A stretch of DNA of 61,577 nt from Ophiocordyceps camponoti-saundersi (nom. inval.) (taxonomy: Eukaryota > Ascomycota > Sordariomycetes > Hypocreales > Ophiocordycipitaceae), in the NCBI GenBank assembly GCA_003339415.1, contig PDHQ01000209.1, forward strand, positions 1-61,577, written 5' to 3'. Positions 30,000 through 41,248 of the stretch are shown in pieces. The notes beneath the pieces are model-generated. The model was given only the letters and a program-made list of their open reading frames with translations, had not been told where the DNA came from and did no database searches. The translations under genes were made by a program, and so were the position numbers. The stretch's first letter is position 1; each line of letters begins with the position of its first letter.

Positions 30000-32900
30000 A
30001 ACCCTTTTTTATTATAGCTATAATATCTATTTAGGAGGTTATATTTACTTAAAGGAGTAATATTAAGTTCTTTACCCTAAGCTCTAGCCGCTACTTATTT
30101 CTAAGTAACGTAGGAATAGTAACGTAAGTTCCGTAAGTAATAGCGTAGATATAATATCGGTAAGGAAAAGCACTATAGCTTATATTATTAATATTACTTT
30201 TAAAAGTTATAATAGCTTTATTTTATAAAACGCTATAATTATTAATATTAGCTATATTTTATACTTTTTTAATAATAAGGGATAGTTTAATTAATATAAA
30301 GAATTTAATAGCCTTTATTATCTTACGGTATCGAATAGTAAGCCTTTATTTTACTATAGCTAAGGTATTATTATAATTAACGCTTCCGATAGCTATTTAA
30401 TTATATTTAAAGAGGTATTTTATAATATAGATATTTTAGTTAATCTCGTCTCCGCCGATTAGCTTAATCGTAAGGAAATCCGTATTAATAGCGAAAGTAT
30501 ACGCCTTTAATAATAAGGATATACTATCTGCTACCTCTCTTAGATAGGAGGCTATAATAATCTAAGATATAAATACTAGTTAAAAGTACTATTCTTATTA
30601 TATAAGCAGTATTTATTATATAAATAGCTTAATAATATAATTTATATAATAAAGTAAAAATACTAGTATCTAGTATTTAAATTACGGCTAAACCTTAGAA
30701 GGTAAAACCTTAAATAATAAGATAAGATAATAAAGATAAGAATAACGAATAAAATTCCTAAGATAAGAAGAACGGTTAGAAACGGTTAAAAACGGAAAGA
30801 AATATTAGCTATTATAAATAAAGAATTATTTATCATAATTTATTATTAGCCTAGAAGCTAATAGAATATAATAGAATAGAATAAAGCTATTCTATTCGCT
30901 AAGGAATATAGTAGATTTAAAATTAAGAGTTAATTTCAAAGTAGGAATTTAATTTTAAAGTAAAAAGAATACGATAAAAGTAAATAGAATAAGATAAAGC
31001 TATTCTATTCGCTAGTATATTTATAATATAAAGCTTTTACGGTATTCTATAGCTTTCTAGCTAGCTTATATAATTAGATAGTTTCTTAGAGAAGGAAAAC
31101 TATAAAAGGAAGGCTTCCTTCCCTCGAAGGGTCTTTCCTTTCCTTCTTCTCTAAGCTTTTAATCTAAACAATTTGCACCTTAAAAGCCTACTCTCTATAA
31201 CCTTCCCCTGCCTTATAAAATATTCCTATTTAGGAAATTCTTACTTATTTATACTTTATGAATTTCCTATTCCGGCTACTTACTGCCCGGTTAAAGTAAG
31301 TAAAGCCTCTTACCTTTTTATTACCCCTTTTCTCTCTTTATTTTTAGAAGCTTAGATTAAGGGCTACGGGTAAGATTAGGTAATTACGGGTACGATCCGT
31401 AACAGAGGCGTAGCTAATATTACGGGCGCTAAAGCTTAAAAGCTTTTTATAATAGCTACCTTACTTATTATAAAATAAGAAGTTAACTTCGCTATAATAT
31501 ATCGCTATTTTAGGTACGCGGGCAAAGATAGGATTCTTAAAGCTTACTATAAGTCTAGCTTTATAATTAATAAGAAAAGTATTTTTAAGTTATTTTATTA
31601 CCGCGTATACTAATTTAAAAAAGTAAATATTATAATTAGTTAAGATTCCGCTATTCTACTTACGAGTTTCTTATAATATATCTTCTAAGATTTTATTTAA
31701 TATTCTTTAATAGCTTATAAAAGTTATTAGTATACGCTTTATAGAATCGATACTTATATTAACTATTACTAAGTTCTTTTTACTAAAACTTATAATAAAG
31801 CTTTTAAGCGGCTTAAGGCGTAGAAACGTAGCGTTAATACTATTATAAGAGGCTATTACGTTTAAGTTATAGGATTTAATCACGCTCTTAAATTTACATA
31901 ATAGAAAATTAAAAATTAGGCCGTAAATATAGGCTTTATTTTACGCACTTATACTATATATACCCTAGCTTAGAATAGCCGAGCCGAACGCGCTAAGCGT
32001 ATTTTAATAGATACTATAAGGGCTATATATATTAAGACGAAGCTGCCCGAGAAATTATAGCCGTTTTTTATCGATATTAGCGCCTATATATAAAATTTAC
32101 TTCTATTAATAGCTAACCTAAAAAATCAGAGCCCTATTAAGATAGTAATAGCTGCGATCCGTATACCTTATAAATATTTAATTAAATACGTACGATTATA
32201 GGGTTATAAGGTATACGTTATTATCCCTCTTTAATATCGAATTTAGAGCGCTAAAATAGCCCCTTAAGCTAAGGAAAGCCGCCTCGTTAGTATAGAAGGC
32301 CTTTACGGGCATATTTATAAGATCTATCTACCCGATAAAGATAAGATTATTAAAGCTTAAGATATTAAATTTTACGATCTAGCTAATCTAGACCTTAATT
32401 AAATAATTAAATATATTACTAAACTTAAGATTAAAAAAGATTAGGAAGAATAACTTAACGAGGACGAATTCTTTAGATTCGGACTTAATAAGATTAATAA
32501 TAACGATTAAAATCACGATTATCCTAATAATTAAGGCTCCGATAAGCCTACTAGAGGCTAGGATACGAATAACGCACCTAATTTAGGTAATAAAACCGCA
32601 GGCCTTTCTTAATCCGAAAAACTAGCTACGTCTCCGAATATAATATAATTCCTTACGCTTAATTAAACGCCCTATAATACTTAATTTAATAATCTAGCCG
32701 ATAAAGAAGCTCCTCCGTAAGCTAAGCTAAAAAATAAAGCTACGATACTTATAACTAATTAAAAAACCTAATTAGTAATAGTAGCTATAGCTAATTCTAC
32801 TACTAACGCTATTTTCTATAATATTAATAAAGAAGAGGTAAAGATTCCTAACTTTATCTTTCTAATTAATACCGTATTTAATATTTTAATACTATTAACG

Positions 32901-34560
32901 CTTAAGGGCTAGTAAGATATCTATAAGTAACTTAATTATCTTTTTTACTAGCGCCTAGCGATAAATACGGAAATTAAAGCTTTATATAATTAATAAACTT
33001 AGGATCTTATTAATTAACTTATTAGTAAGTAAGTTCTACTTAATAAATAGGTATTTATAATAAAAACGCCTAAGAATAAAACTATAATTACTAAGGCACG
33101 CTAATATATAAGAGGGGATAAAGAAGAGGTATTATACTCTATTAAAGACCTCTATACCGCTATAGTATACCTCTCTTCTATTTAAGTATTCCTATTAATC
33201 GTAGCCTCTTAAAATTTCGAATAGTAATAATTTAACGTTATTAATATATTCGTAAACGCTCCTTATTAAGAGGAATTTTTCGTTAATTAGCTATATCTCT
33301 TTAAAGATAGTACGAATTAAGTATATAAGCTTAATCGAGCCTTATATAGCCTTAAGTTATCTCCTGCGATATAGTTTATATACGCTAGTAAGGCCCTTAA
33401 ACGCTATAAATAGTAGTAACTTAAATCCGAGTTTTATATTTATATATATTTTAAGGGATTTATTATACTTTTTTACGTTAACGATATTATTATTATAGCG
33501 CTAATAACCGCCCTTATAAATAAAAGTAAGGGTATTTTAAAGGAATTATAAGATTTACGTAATTTAGGTAAACTTATTACCTTTTTAAGCTTATAATTTT
33601 ATAGGAACCGTATTATATATATAATCTACGTATACTAAGAGAAATATATTACTAAAATACTCGAATTATTTAGCGAAGGCGTTACGAACGCTATATAAAC
33701 GCCCTAGCCGCCTAAGGTTAAAATACCCGCTAATTAAAAGATATAGCTACTTACGATACCTTAAAAAGAATAGCTAAAGAGGATAAGTAATATAAATTAT
33801 CTCTCTAATAGTATAAGGCTTAACTTAGCCTTTATAAATAGTAAATTATACGAAGGTAACTTTAATCTAACCGCCTTATATTTTCTTATATAGAAGAATT
33901 TAATATAATACCTTTACGGTATAAAAAGCTTAAGCCTTACGCTTAGAGGTACTTATAGCCCTTAAGATTTAAAACCTTATATTTTTATAAATACCTCTTT
34001 TATAGATAATTTATATATAAGATATTCGATAGCTAGATATATTATTTTTATTAATATAAGCCTTATATATTAGAAATTAAAATAGTAAATACTTATAACG
34101 CTATTATTAATAGAGGCTAAATTTATTAATTTAATACCTATAAGTATAAGCTTAATCTAAATAAACAAGATTCTTAAGAACTTAAAGCTACCGTAATAAT
34201 AAACGCTTATAATTATATTTACCGATAGCCTTAACGCTAAAGCTATCGCCCTTAATAAATTTAAAGTAGCCTAAATAAGGTATATTAATATATAATATAA
34301 ATAAGTTATTAATTACGTAGAAAAGTAATTTTTTATAATCTAATATATTAATATAGCTAATATAGCTATAAATAGCCTTATAAAGCCTTTATAGCGTCTC
34401 TAATATATTAAATTTATCTATATATTATATTTTTCTAACTTAAAGATTATAATCTTACCCTTTAAGGCTAAAAATAATATAAAGGGCAGCCCTTATACGC
34501 TATTAAATAAGCCTAAAGCGCCTAATAATAAAGCCCGTAATACCCTTATACCTCCCGATA
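30000..34560 (+). pseudogene. Copia-1 gag-pol pseudogene
   Basis: Plus-strand reading through RIP stops shows copia landmarks in order. An aspartic-protease-type block lies near 30,240-30,320, followed by a gag-preintegrase-like stretch with LVSADQLNRK. A zinc-binding preintegrase block lies near 31,490-31,620. An integrase core near 31,650-32,060 contains a NSRAERA-like motif, and an integrase C-terminal block lies near 32,170-32,370. Reverse transcriptase with FYVNDIIII (the FYVDD motif, Asp to Asn by RIP) lies near 33,130-33,560. RNase H near 33,850-34,440 has a TEAEFINL-like motif and a SLTKPLQR-like end. An unrelated insertion of about 0.65 kb seems to sit between protease and integrase. 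Pol ends just upstream of the nested gypsy element. Confidence 0.82.
30770..31402. mobile_element. Insertion within Copia-1 pol, possible solo LTR
   Basis: Copia coding similarity is lost here and resumes at about 31,403. The segment ends GATCCGTAACA and contains a TATAAAAGGAAGGCTTCC promoter-like stretch near 31,104. It also has an internal duplication of AAAGCTATTCTATTCGCTA (near 30,883 and 30,996). It keeps some CpA/TpG, so it looks less mutated than its host. The left border and target duplication are unresolved, so the solo-LTR reading is an inference. Confidence 0.4.
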
Positions 34561-34606
34561 ATAATAATACTAATACTAAATAAACTAATTAACTAAATTA
34601 ATAACT

Positions 34607-35021
34607 TAATTATAATAAAATTATAAGATAACTATATACGAAGAATAATTATAAGGTTACGTAAGTATTATAAAGCTATTATAATATAATACCGAAACTA
34701 GTCGGAAGATATATAATATATTTCTAGTTAAGATAGAATAGTTAGATATAAAAGGTAAGTCCTTAAACTACGCTAGGGTCCTAAATAAGACCCCGGAAAT
34801 CGTAGTTCGTATTATAAAGAGTTTACCCCTAAGTCGTAATCCCCTCGTATATAGTTCGTAGTAATTTCTAGTATTATAATTCGGTAAAAATTAGCTTTAC
34901 TCTTAATATAACTCTTAAAGTAAACCTTTATAAACTATACTTATATACTTTTCTTTCTCTCTTTTAACTTAATTATCGCTATCTCTCTTTTTTAGTATAT
35001 CTTATATAAGCTTCCTTTATA
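34607..35021 (+). repeat. Gypsy 5' LTR
   Basis: 415 bp, same length as the 3' LTR. It is more fully RIP-converted: several TG/CA dinucleotides present in the 3' copy (TTGCGAGG, CTGCAAAC, TTGCATAAG) are TA here. Confidence 0.9.
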
Positions 35022-35179
35022 ACTTTAATTCTTCTTATAAGAGATACTTATTTTTAGCTTAGACTTATCTTTTACGACTTAGTACCGATTCTTATATACT
35101 TTATTATACCTCGTATAACTCGCTCTTAGAACTAACCTCCGTAAGCGGAGGACCGTTTTTTAGATATCTCCTTTACTCC

Positions 35180-38100
35180 CTTTTCGGACCGTTTAGCTTA
35201 AACTAATACGGCCCCCCCTATTAGAACTTTAAAGGCCGCTTAACGTAATCTTACTCCTTAGGAAAAGATATTCTAAAACTTTATTACTAATTTCCTCCGA
35301 GAACGAGGAATTAATAATCCTTAGGATATTCTTATTTTTAGAGGAAACCCCGCTAACTTAGCTATAAGCTCCTAGCGTAAGCGCTATTTATCGATATCGG
35401 ACTTTAATTAAGATAAAAATATTAAACTTTCGAATATTATTAAATTAAAAAAGTAACTTATAATTTATAAATATTAAGATTAGCTTAAGAACCTTAAAAA
35501 CTTTTTCCTTACGGTACCTAAAAAGTACCGTAAAGATAAGAATAAGATTCTTAAAGCTTTAAATAATATATACCTAAACTTTCGTACTTATTAAAGGTTT
35601 TATAAATATAGCTTATTTACTAAAGAATAAGCGTAACTTATAAGTAATTAGCCCGCTTTTAAAAAATAATCTTATAATTTTCTAAAAAATCTTAGGAATT
35701 AAATTATAATTATAGCTATTATATTCTAAGATACTAAGTAATAAGATAATTAGATATTTTATAATTTTTATATCTATTTAGAGGGTTTAGAAAGATACTT
35801 TAACGCTTATCTTTCTAAAAAACTCGCTTTAGATTACTTCTCCTAATTACTTCCTTAGCTATAAGCTAAGATCCTTAAATAATACTAGTTAGATACTCTT
35901 AACTATTAGGAAATAGTCTCCTTAGCTTAATAGATTTAAGATTTTAGCTTAGGTAAGTTTTACCGATATCGCTACGATAACTCTATAAAACGATAACGGA
36001 CTAACTCTAATTCGGGTCGTTATTATAATAATAGTTCCTTAAAGCCTTATAATAGAAATAGCGGTTTTAACCGCTTTAGGGAAAATAAAGATAAAAGGAA
36101 CCTATCTAATAAGAAATCGGATACTTTAACTTACTCTTATTATAAAAAGAAGAGCTATAGGGAATCTGATTACTAGTCGAAGTACCCGGAGAAAGCTAAG
36201 GCTATAAAGACTAAACGAACCTAAGCTAGCTTATTAAAGAAAAGTCTAAAAAACTCGAAAACGTTAATATAAAAGTCTCTCTACTAATATTCTTAATAGA
36301 AAAAACTTTTAAAATTTCTAATATACTCTAAATAGGACTTACCCCTTTTCTAATATTCGTTAAATTTAATATTTATAGCGAAATTGATTTTATTAACCTT
36401 TTCTTTATAAGAGAATATATATTATTACTCTTAGATAATAACCCTTCTCTCCTTATAAGAGGTATTAGTAAATATACCTTAGTTAACGGACTCTAAGAGG
36501 TATCGGTTACTTTTCGTAATATAAATAGGATAAAAAAAACGCTAGTTTATTACTATTTCGGCGTCTCTAATATAGTAGTAAACGATAACCTTATTACTCT
36601 AAAAATACTTACCTTAGTAGCCGAATAAATCTACTTATCCCCTAATACTTATAAATAGTAATATAAATTATCTTAACTACTATAAGCTTACCTCCTTAAC
36701 GCCGAAGAATTCGTTTAAAAGGCTAAATAATATTTATACGTTTTCCGGGTTATATAAAACCTAATAACTCCTATATTTATAAATAAAGAAAACTCTAAGC
36801 TATTACCGGTATTAGAAGTTAAAATCCCCCTAACTTTTACTAGATTCGAAAATATATTCTCGAAATCTAAGGCCTTAATTCTTCCTAATAAGAAAAATAC
36901 TATTTACGCTATTAATCTAGTTAATAACGCTACGCCTCCTTAAGGTTTTATTTACTTTTTTTCCTAAATTAAACTTAAAGTATTTTAAGAATACCTTAAT
37001 AACGCTTTAAGTAAAGGTTAGATATAAAAATCCTAAAGCTTAGGTAGCGCCCTTATCTTCTTTATCCCTAAGAAAAATAGGGAACTACGACTTTACGTAG
37101 ATTACCGGGGTCTTAATAAGGTAACGATTAAGAATCGTTACCCTCTCCTACTTATTTCGGAGATTATAGACCGGGTTTAAAGCGCTATGATTTTCTTAAA
37201 AATTAACCTCTAATACGCCTATTATTATATTTATATTAAAAAAAGTAACGAGTAGAAAACTACCTTCTACTTATAATACGGTTATTTTAAGTATCTTATC
37301 GTTTTTTTTAGCTTAATAAATACCTTAATAACTTTCTAATATTATATTAATTAAGTATTTAAAACTTTAATAGATATTATTTATATTATCTATTTAGATA
37401 ATATATTAATTTACTCTAAGATAAAGGAGGATTATACTCGATATTTTCGCGATATCTTAGCGAAACTCCGAGAAGCTAACTTATACGTAAATATTATTAA
37501 ATATATCTTCTATTAAAAAGTAATCGAGTTCCTTAAATATATCGTCGGTATATATAATATCTCTATAAACTTAAAAAAAATATAAGTAGTAGCTAACTAA
37601 GAAGAACTAAGCTCTTTTTATAACTTTTAGATTTTTCTAAGCTTCTATAACTATTACCGATATTTTATTCCCCGATATTTTAATATCGTCGCTCCCCTAA
37701 CTAATATACTTAAAAGGAGCGAAAATAGAAAGAAACTAAGCTAATATAAGCTCGACGCCCTTTAATAATCCGCTTTTCTAAAACTTAAAAAGGTATTTAC
37801 TAAAGCCCCCCTACTAATATATTTTAATCTTAAGAGGTAGATAAAGATTAAAACTAACGTATCGGACTTTATTATAGCCGGTATCTTTTTATAACGCGAT
37901 AATTAAGGGTAATACCTTATTATCGCCTACTAGTTATAGAAATTTAATAGCCTTAAAGTACGCTATACGGTAGCCGAAAAGGAATTCTTCGTTATTATTA
38001 AATTATTTAAGTATTAGCGCTATTACGTAGAAGGATTAATATTCCCGATTAAGGTAATTTTAGATTACTCGAACTTACGGTTAATTATAATATAATCGGA

Positions 38101-38400
38101 CTTAAACTACTATTAATAACGTTAGGTAACTTACTTATCGCCTTTCGACTTCTATATCTTTTATAAACTAAGCTATAATAATCCTACTAATAGCCCCTTA
38201 AGAAAACCGTAATATATACTTAAAGTAAGCCCGATAATAGAAAAATTAGATACTCTACGTAAAAAGATAGTTAATAATATACTACGCGTTAAGTATACTA
38301 TAGCGTTAGACTAAACCGACTATTAAAACCCCTGCCCTAAAGTAGCTATATACTTTTTATGCTAGGTTTTAATAACCTCGGGCTTAACTCGACGCCTTAA
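35180..38400 (+). pseudogene. Gypsy gag-pol pseudogene lacking integrase
   Basis: Read through RIP stops, 36,128-36,170 gives a CCHC knuckle of C-x2-C-x4-H-x4-C spacing with Cys and His codons turned into Tyr. 36,355-36,410 looks like the retropepsin region (SEIDFIN). 37,060-37,170 gives FIPKK...[11 protein letters not shown], the gypsy RT signature, and 37,391-37,420 gives LDNILIYSK, the YLDDILIYS box with Asp to Asn. 37,850-38,170 resembles the gypsy RNase H block (YTVAEKEFF, YVEG, SPFDF). No integrase follows, whereas the family normally has about 1.2 kb more. All domains are dead. Confidence 0.82.
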
Positions 38401-38776
38401 GGGCTAGACCCTAAAGAAGGTAATAGTATAAGAATAGCCCCTAGAGCCCGATATATTAGCTCCCCTCCTTACTTTGCTATAGCGAAGTTAAGGCGAAGAT
38501 CTCCGGCTATAACGCCGAAAAGCTACCGAGCTCGACGAGATCTCTTTAAAGATAATAGGAGGAAAAAAATTATAATAATAGTAACACGCGCTCGAAGTTA
38601 CTTATACCCTACCCCAAACTAATAACGAATAATTACCGTTACTATAATCACGCGCGCACTCTTATAACTAATAACGCGTTTTACTTATACGCGACCTTTT
38701 CTTTTCCACTTTATTACGATATATCTACGATAACTAACTATCTTACTTTAATATCTAATTATTTAAAACGGGGAGA

Positions 38777-39191
38777 TAGTTATAATAAAGTTATAAAATA
38801 ACTATATATAAAAGATAACTATAAGGTTACGTAAGTATTATAAAGCTATTATAATATAATACTAAAACTAGTCGGAAGATATATAATATATTTCCGGTTA
38901 GGATAGAATAGTTAGATACGGAAGGTAAGTCCTTAAACTACGCTAGGGTCCTAGATAAGACCTTAGGAGTCGTAGTTCGTATTGCGAGGAGTTTACCCCT
39001 AAGTCGTGATCCCCTCGTATATAGTTTATAGTAGTTTCTAGTATTATAATTCGGTAAGAATTAGCTTTGCTCTTAATATAACTCTTAAAGTAAACCTCTG
39101 CAAACTATACTTATATACTCTTCTTTCTCTCTTCTAACTTAATTATCGCTATCTCTCTTCTTTAGTATATCTTGCATAAGCTTCCCTTATA
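38777..39191 (+). repeat. Gypsy 3' LTR
   Basis: 415 bp partner of 34,607-35,021; retains more CpA/TpG than the 5' copy. Confidence 0.9.
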
Positions 39192-40015
39192 TTAATAAAT
39201 AATATAGTATAAGATTTTTATTATTAGGGGATCCTATACCTAAAAGGGGGATCTTAAGGAAGAAAAGTAATTAATATTACGCTATAGCTATCGATTAAGA
39301 TAGAATAAATCGTTCTAAAAAAGTAAGTATCGATTAAGATAAAATAGATAAGGCTTATTATAATTATTAACCTTACTATTAGCCCGGCTTCGTGCCGCTA
39401 CTAATCCCGTAATATATACTTTTTAATACGCCTCTAAGAGGCTATTTTAGCTTTAAAAGTATTAATAATAAGTACCTTTAAGCCCCTTACTATTAAATAT
39501 ATTAACTTATATAACTTTAGCGGTATTTCCCTACTAAGCGATATAAATAATAATACCTCTCTTTATATATATATATAGCTGTAAGGCTTATAGCTTATTT
39601 TTAACCCCTTATAAAAAGAGGAATTTTCCTTTAAATTAAGCCCCTTAATATACCTTATATAAGCGTTTTAAACCCTCTTATATAGCTTAATTTAACCTAT
39701 CTTAATAGCTTAATTAACCCTTTTAATAGCTTAGATTAGCTTATTTAAGGCCCCTTAAGAGCGGCTTAAAAAGGCTTATTTCTGCTATTTTCTACTATTT
39801 CCTACGCTAATTAACCGATCTAAAACGGAATAACCTTATCTAGGACCTAATTTAATCTCTTAGATCTTATTTTTATTACGTTTTTAAGCTATTTAAGCCC
39901 TTTATTAGCCCTTTAAGAAAAGCCTAAAAACGCTATTTTTGCTATTTTATTATTTTCCGCGCTTTGCGGCACGGGACAACTATTTTCCGCTCGTTTAAGC
40001 GGGCCTAAAGGGGGG
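39192..40015. other. Remaining 3' non-coding part of Copia-1
   Basis: Continuation of the copia interior after the gypsy insertion. RIP-degraded at first, with GC content and CpG rising toward the AAAGGGGG polypurine tract next to the 3' LTR. Confidence 0.6.
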
Positions 40016-40157
40016 TGTTAAGGGGGTTCACGTGACCAGCCCCGCCCGACCTCGCACACGACCTAGCCTAGCCATCCTAGCCTAGACCTAGCACACACAT
40101 AATACACACACATCAGTGCACCCACCCGATGGCCTGTGCCCACCTTGTGTCACCATA
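40016..40157 (+). repeat. Copia-1 3' LTR
   Basis: 142 bp, almost unmutated, rich in CACACA. It differs from the 5' LTR at 12 positions, all transitions. Only position 5, at its inner edge, is RIP-like in this copy. Confidence 0.95.
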
Positions 40158-40162
40158 TTAAG

Positions 40163-41248
40163 TTATTATCTACTACCTACCTAGGTAGGTAGGCTACTAG
40201 GAACCTAGGTAGGCCACAGGTGTGTACGGAGCATGTACGGACGTGTAGGTAGGTTGGTAGGCAGGCAAGTGCATGTACGGATGCATGAGCAAATCCATCT
40301 GGTTAAACCGCTACTCTCCACCTTCACATCTCGCTACACTGATTATAGTGTCGTTCGCTCGAGGACATGAAGAAGCGTCCATCTATCTGATATTCTTTCC
40401 GCCTACATGCATACATACATACATACATCGCACCTTTCAACTTACCAGGATTGTAGAAGGTATATATATATATGTAATTCGTATATCCGTACGGAGTACT
40501 ATGCAGTATACTATGCACGTACATACATACCTACTACCTACCTAGGTATGTACATACGCACAAAAGCCGGAGCAACGAACCGTCCACAGCTTCACCACAA
40601 ATCATCCCTTCTCTCACCGAGCTTTGCGGATACACATAACACCATTCTGTACGGATATCCTGTGCAGAATCTGTCTACCAACCAACCGACCAACCAACCT
40701 ACTGACCTCCCTATTGCAGCCCGCTCCGGGCCGTGCAACGTTCTTTGCGCCCGCTTGTCCCAGGCCCCGTCATTGCCTCCGTTTCCATTCGCCAGTCCAA
40801 GCCGCCTTTCGTCTTACCCCTTGCTACCTACCTCCCTAGGTACTCTCGACAAACTCAGAACACGGATCCGGCCTCACCTGCAACCAACCGCACCGTCCGT
40901 CGTTTTCATGTCTGTATTCGCTCAAATACATACATGCCTACAATGCCTTGCACCTGCATACCTACATATGTACATACATATGTATGTACATACGGATACA
41001 GCATGCGCCAAGACCATCGTCAAATGCATCTGCATACACACATAGGTACATACATGCAGTGCCTGTGAACACAGAAACGGGTACCTAGGTAGGTGGATAT
41101 GCTTAGATGCAACAACCTCTGTCAGCCTGCTGGGTGACTATCTCATCCTGTGGCCATGCTCAATCACTCTGGCGTCAGTGCGTCCGAAATGACGGGGCTC
41201 GCCATATCTTCTGTTCCTTCGCCTACTATTCCCGCGCTTGTGGGACTT
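40163..41248. promoter_or_regulatory. Intergenic DNA with CCTAGG palindromes and TACA repeats
   Basis: Lies between the copia element and the 3' end of the GT90 gene. It holds CCTAGG-centred palindromes, the longest a perfect 20-bp palindrome at 40,173-40,192, with others at 40,203-40,210, about 40,538, 40,835 and 41,083. It also holds ATAC/TACA tetranucleotide arrays (40,406-40,429 and 40,966-40,994). Long frames are repeat-encoded Tyr/His/Thr runs and are not called. The part next to 41,249 is presumably the GT90 3' UTR. Confidence 0.5.

Larger units (their letters stand above)
34607..39191 (+). mobile_element. Ty3/gypsy LTR element nested in Copia-1, integrase lost
   Basis: Two 415-bp LTRs (34,607-35,021 and 38,777-39,191) enclose only 3.75 kb. 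The interior reads gag with a CCHC knuckle, protease, reverse transcriptase and RNase H, which is the gypsy order. The roughly 600 bp left before the 3' LTR shows no integrase H2C2 or DDE block. A purine tract (AAAACGGGGAGA) precedes the 3' LTR. LTR ends read TA...TATA, consistent with TG...CA after RIP. An exact target duplication was not found. It lies just downstream of the copia RNase H, in the copia 3' non-coding region. Confidence 0.88.
28808..40157 (+). mobile_element. Ty1/copia LTR retrotransposon with nested gypsy (Copia-1)
   Basis: Two 142-bp LTRs (28,808-28,949 and 40,016-40,157) flank an 11.07 kb interior, 4.6 kb of which is an inserted gypsy element. LTRs start TGTT and end CATA. 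The target duplication TTAAG is exact at 28,803-28,807 and 40,158-40,162. The interior starts GGTTATAAGCGCC, a possible tRNA primer-binding site, and ends in the polypurine tract AAAGGGGG at 40,008-40,015. Pol order PR-IN-RT-RH places it in Ty1/copia. The interior is RIP-saturated; the LTRs mostly are not. Confidence 0.92.

Noticed and set aside
31173..31355. 60-codon open frame inside Copia-1
   Set aside because: It lies in the suspected insertion, has no recognisable motif, and open frames of this size occur by chance in less-mutated sequence.
40407..41068. 212- and 111-codon plus-strand frames
   Set aside because: They are dominated by Tyr/His/Thr runs from tetranucleotide repeats and lie in the likely GT90 3' flank.
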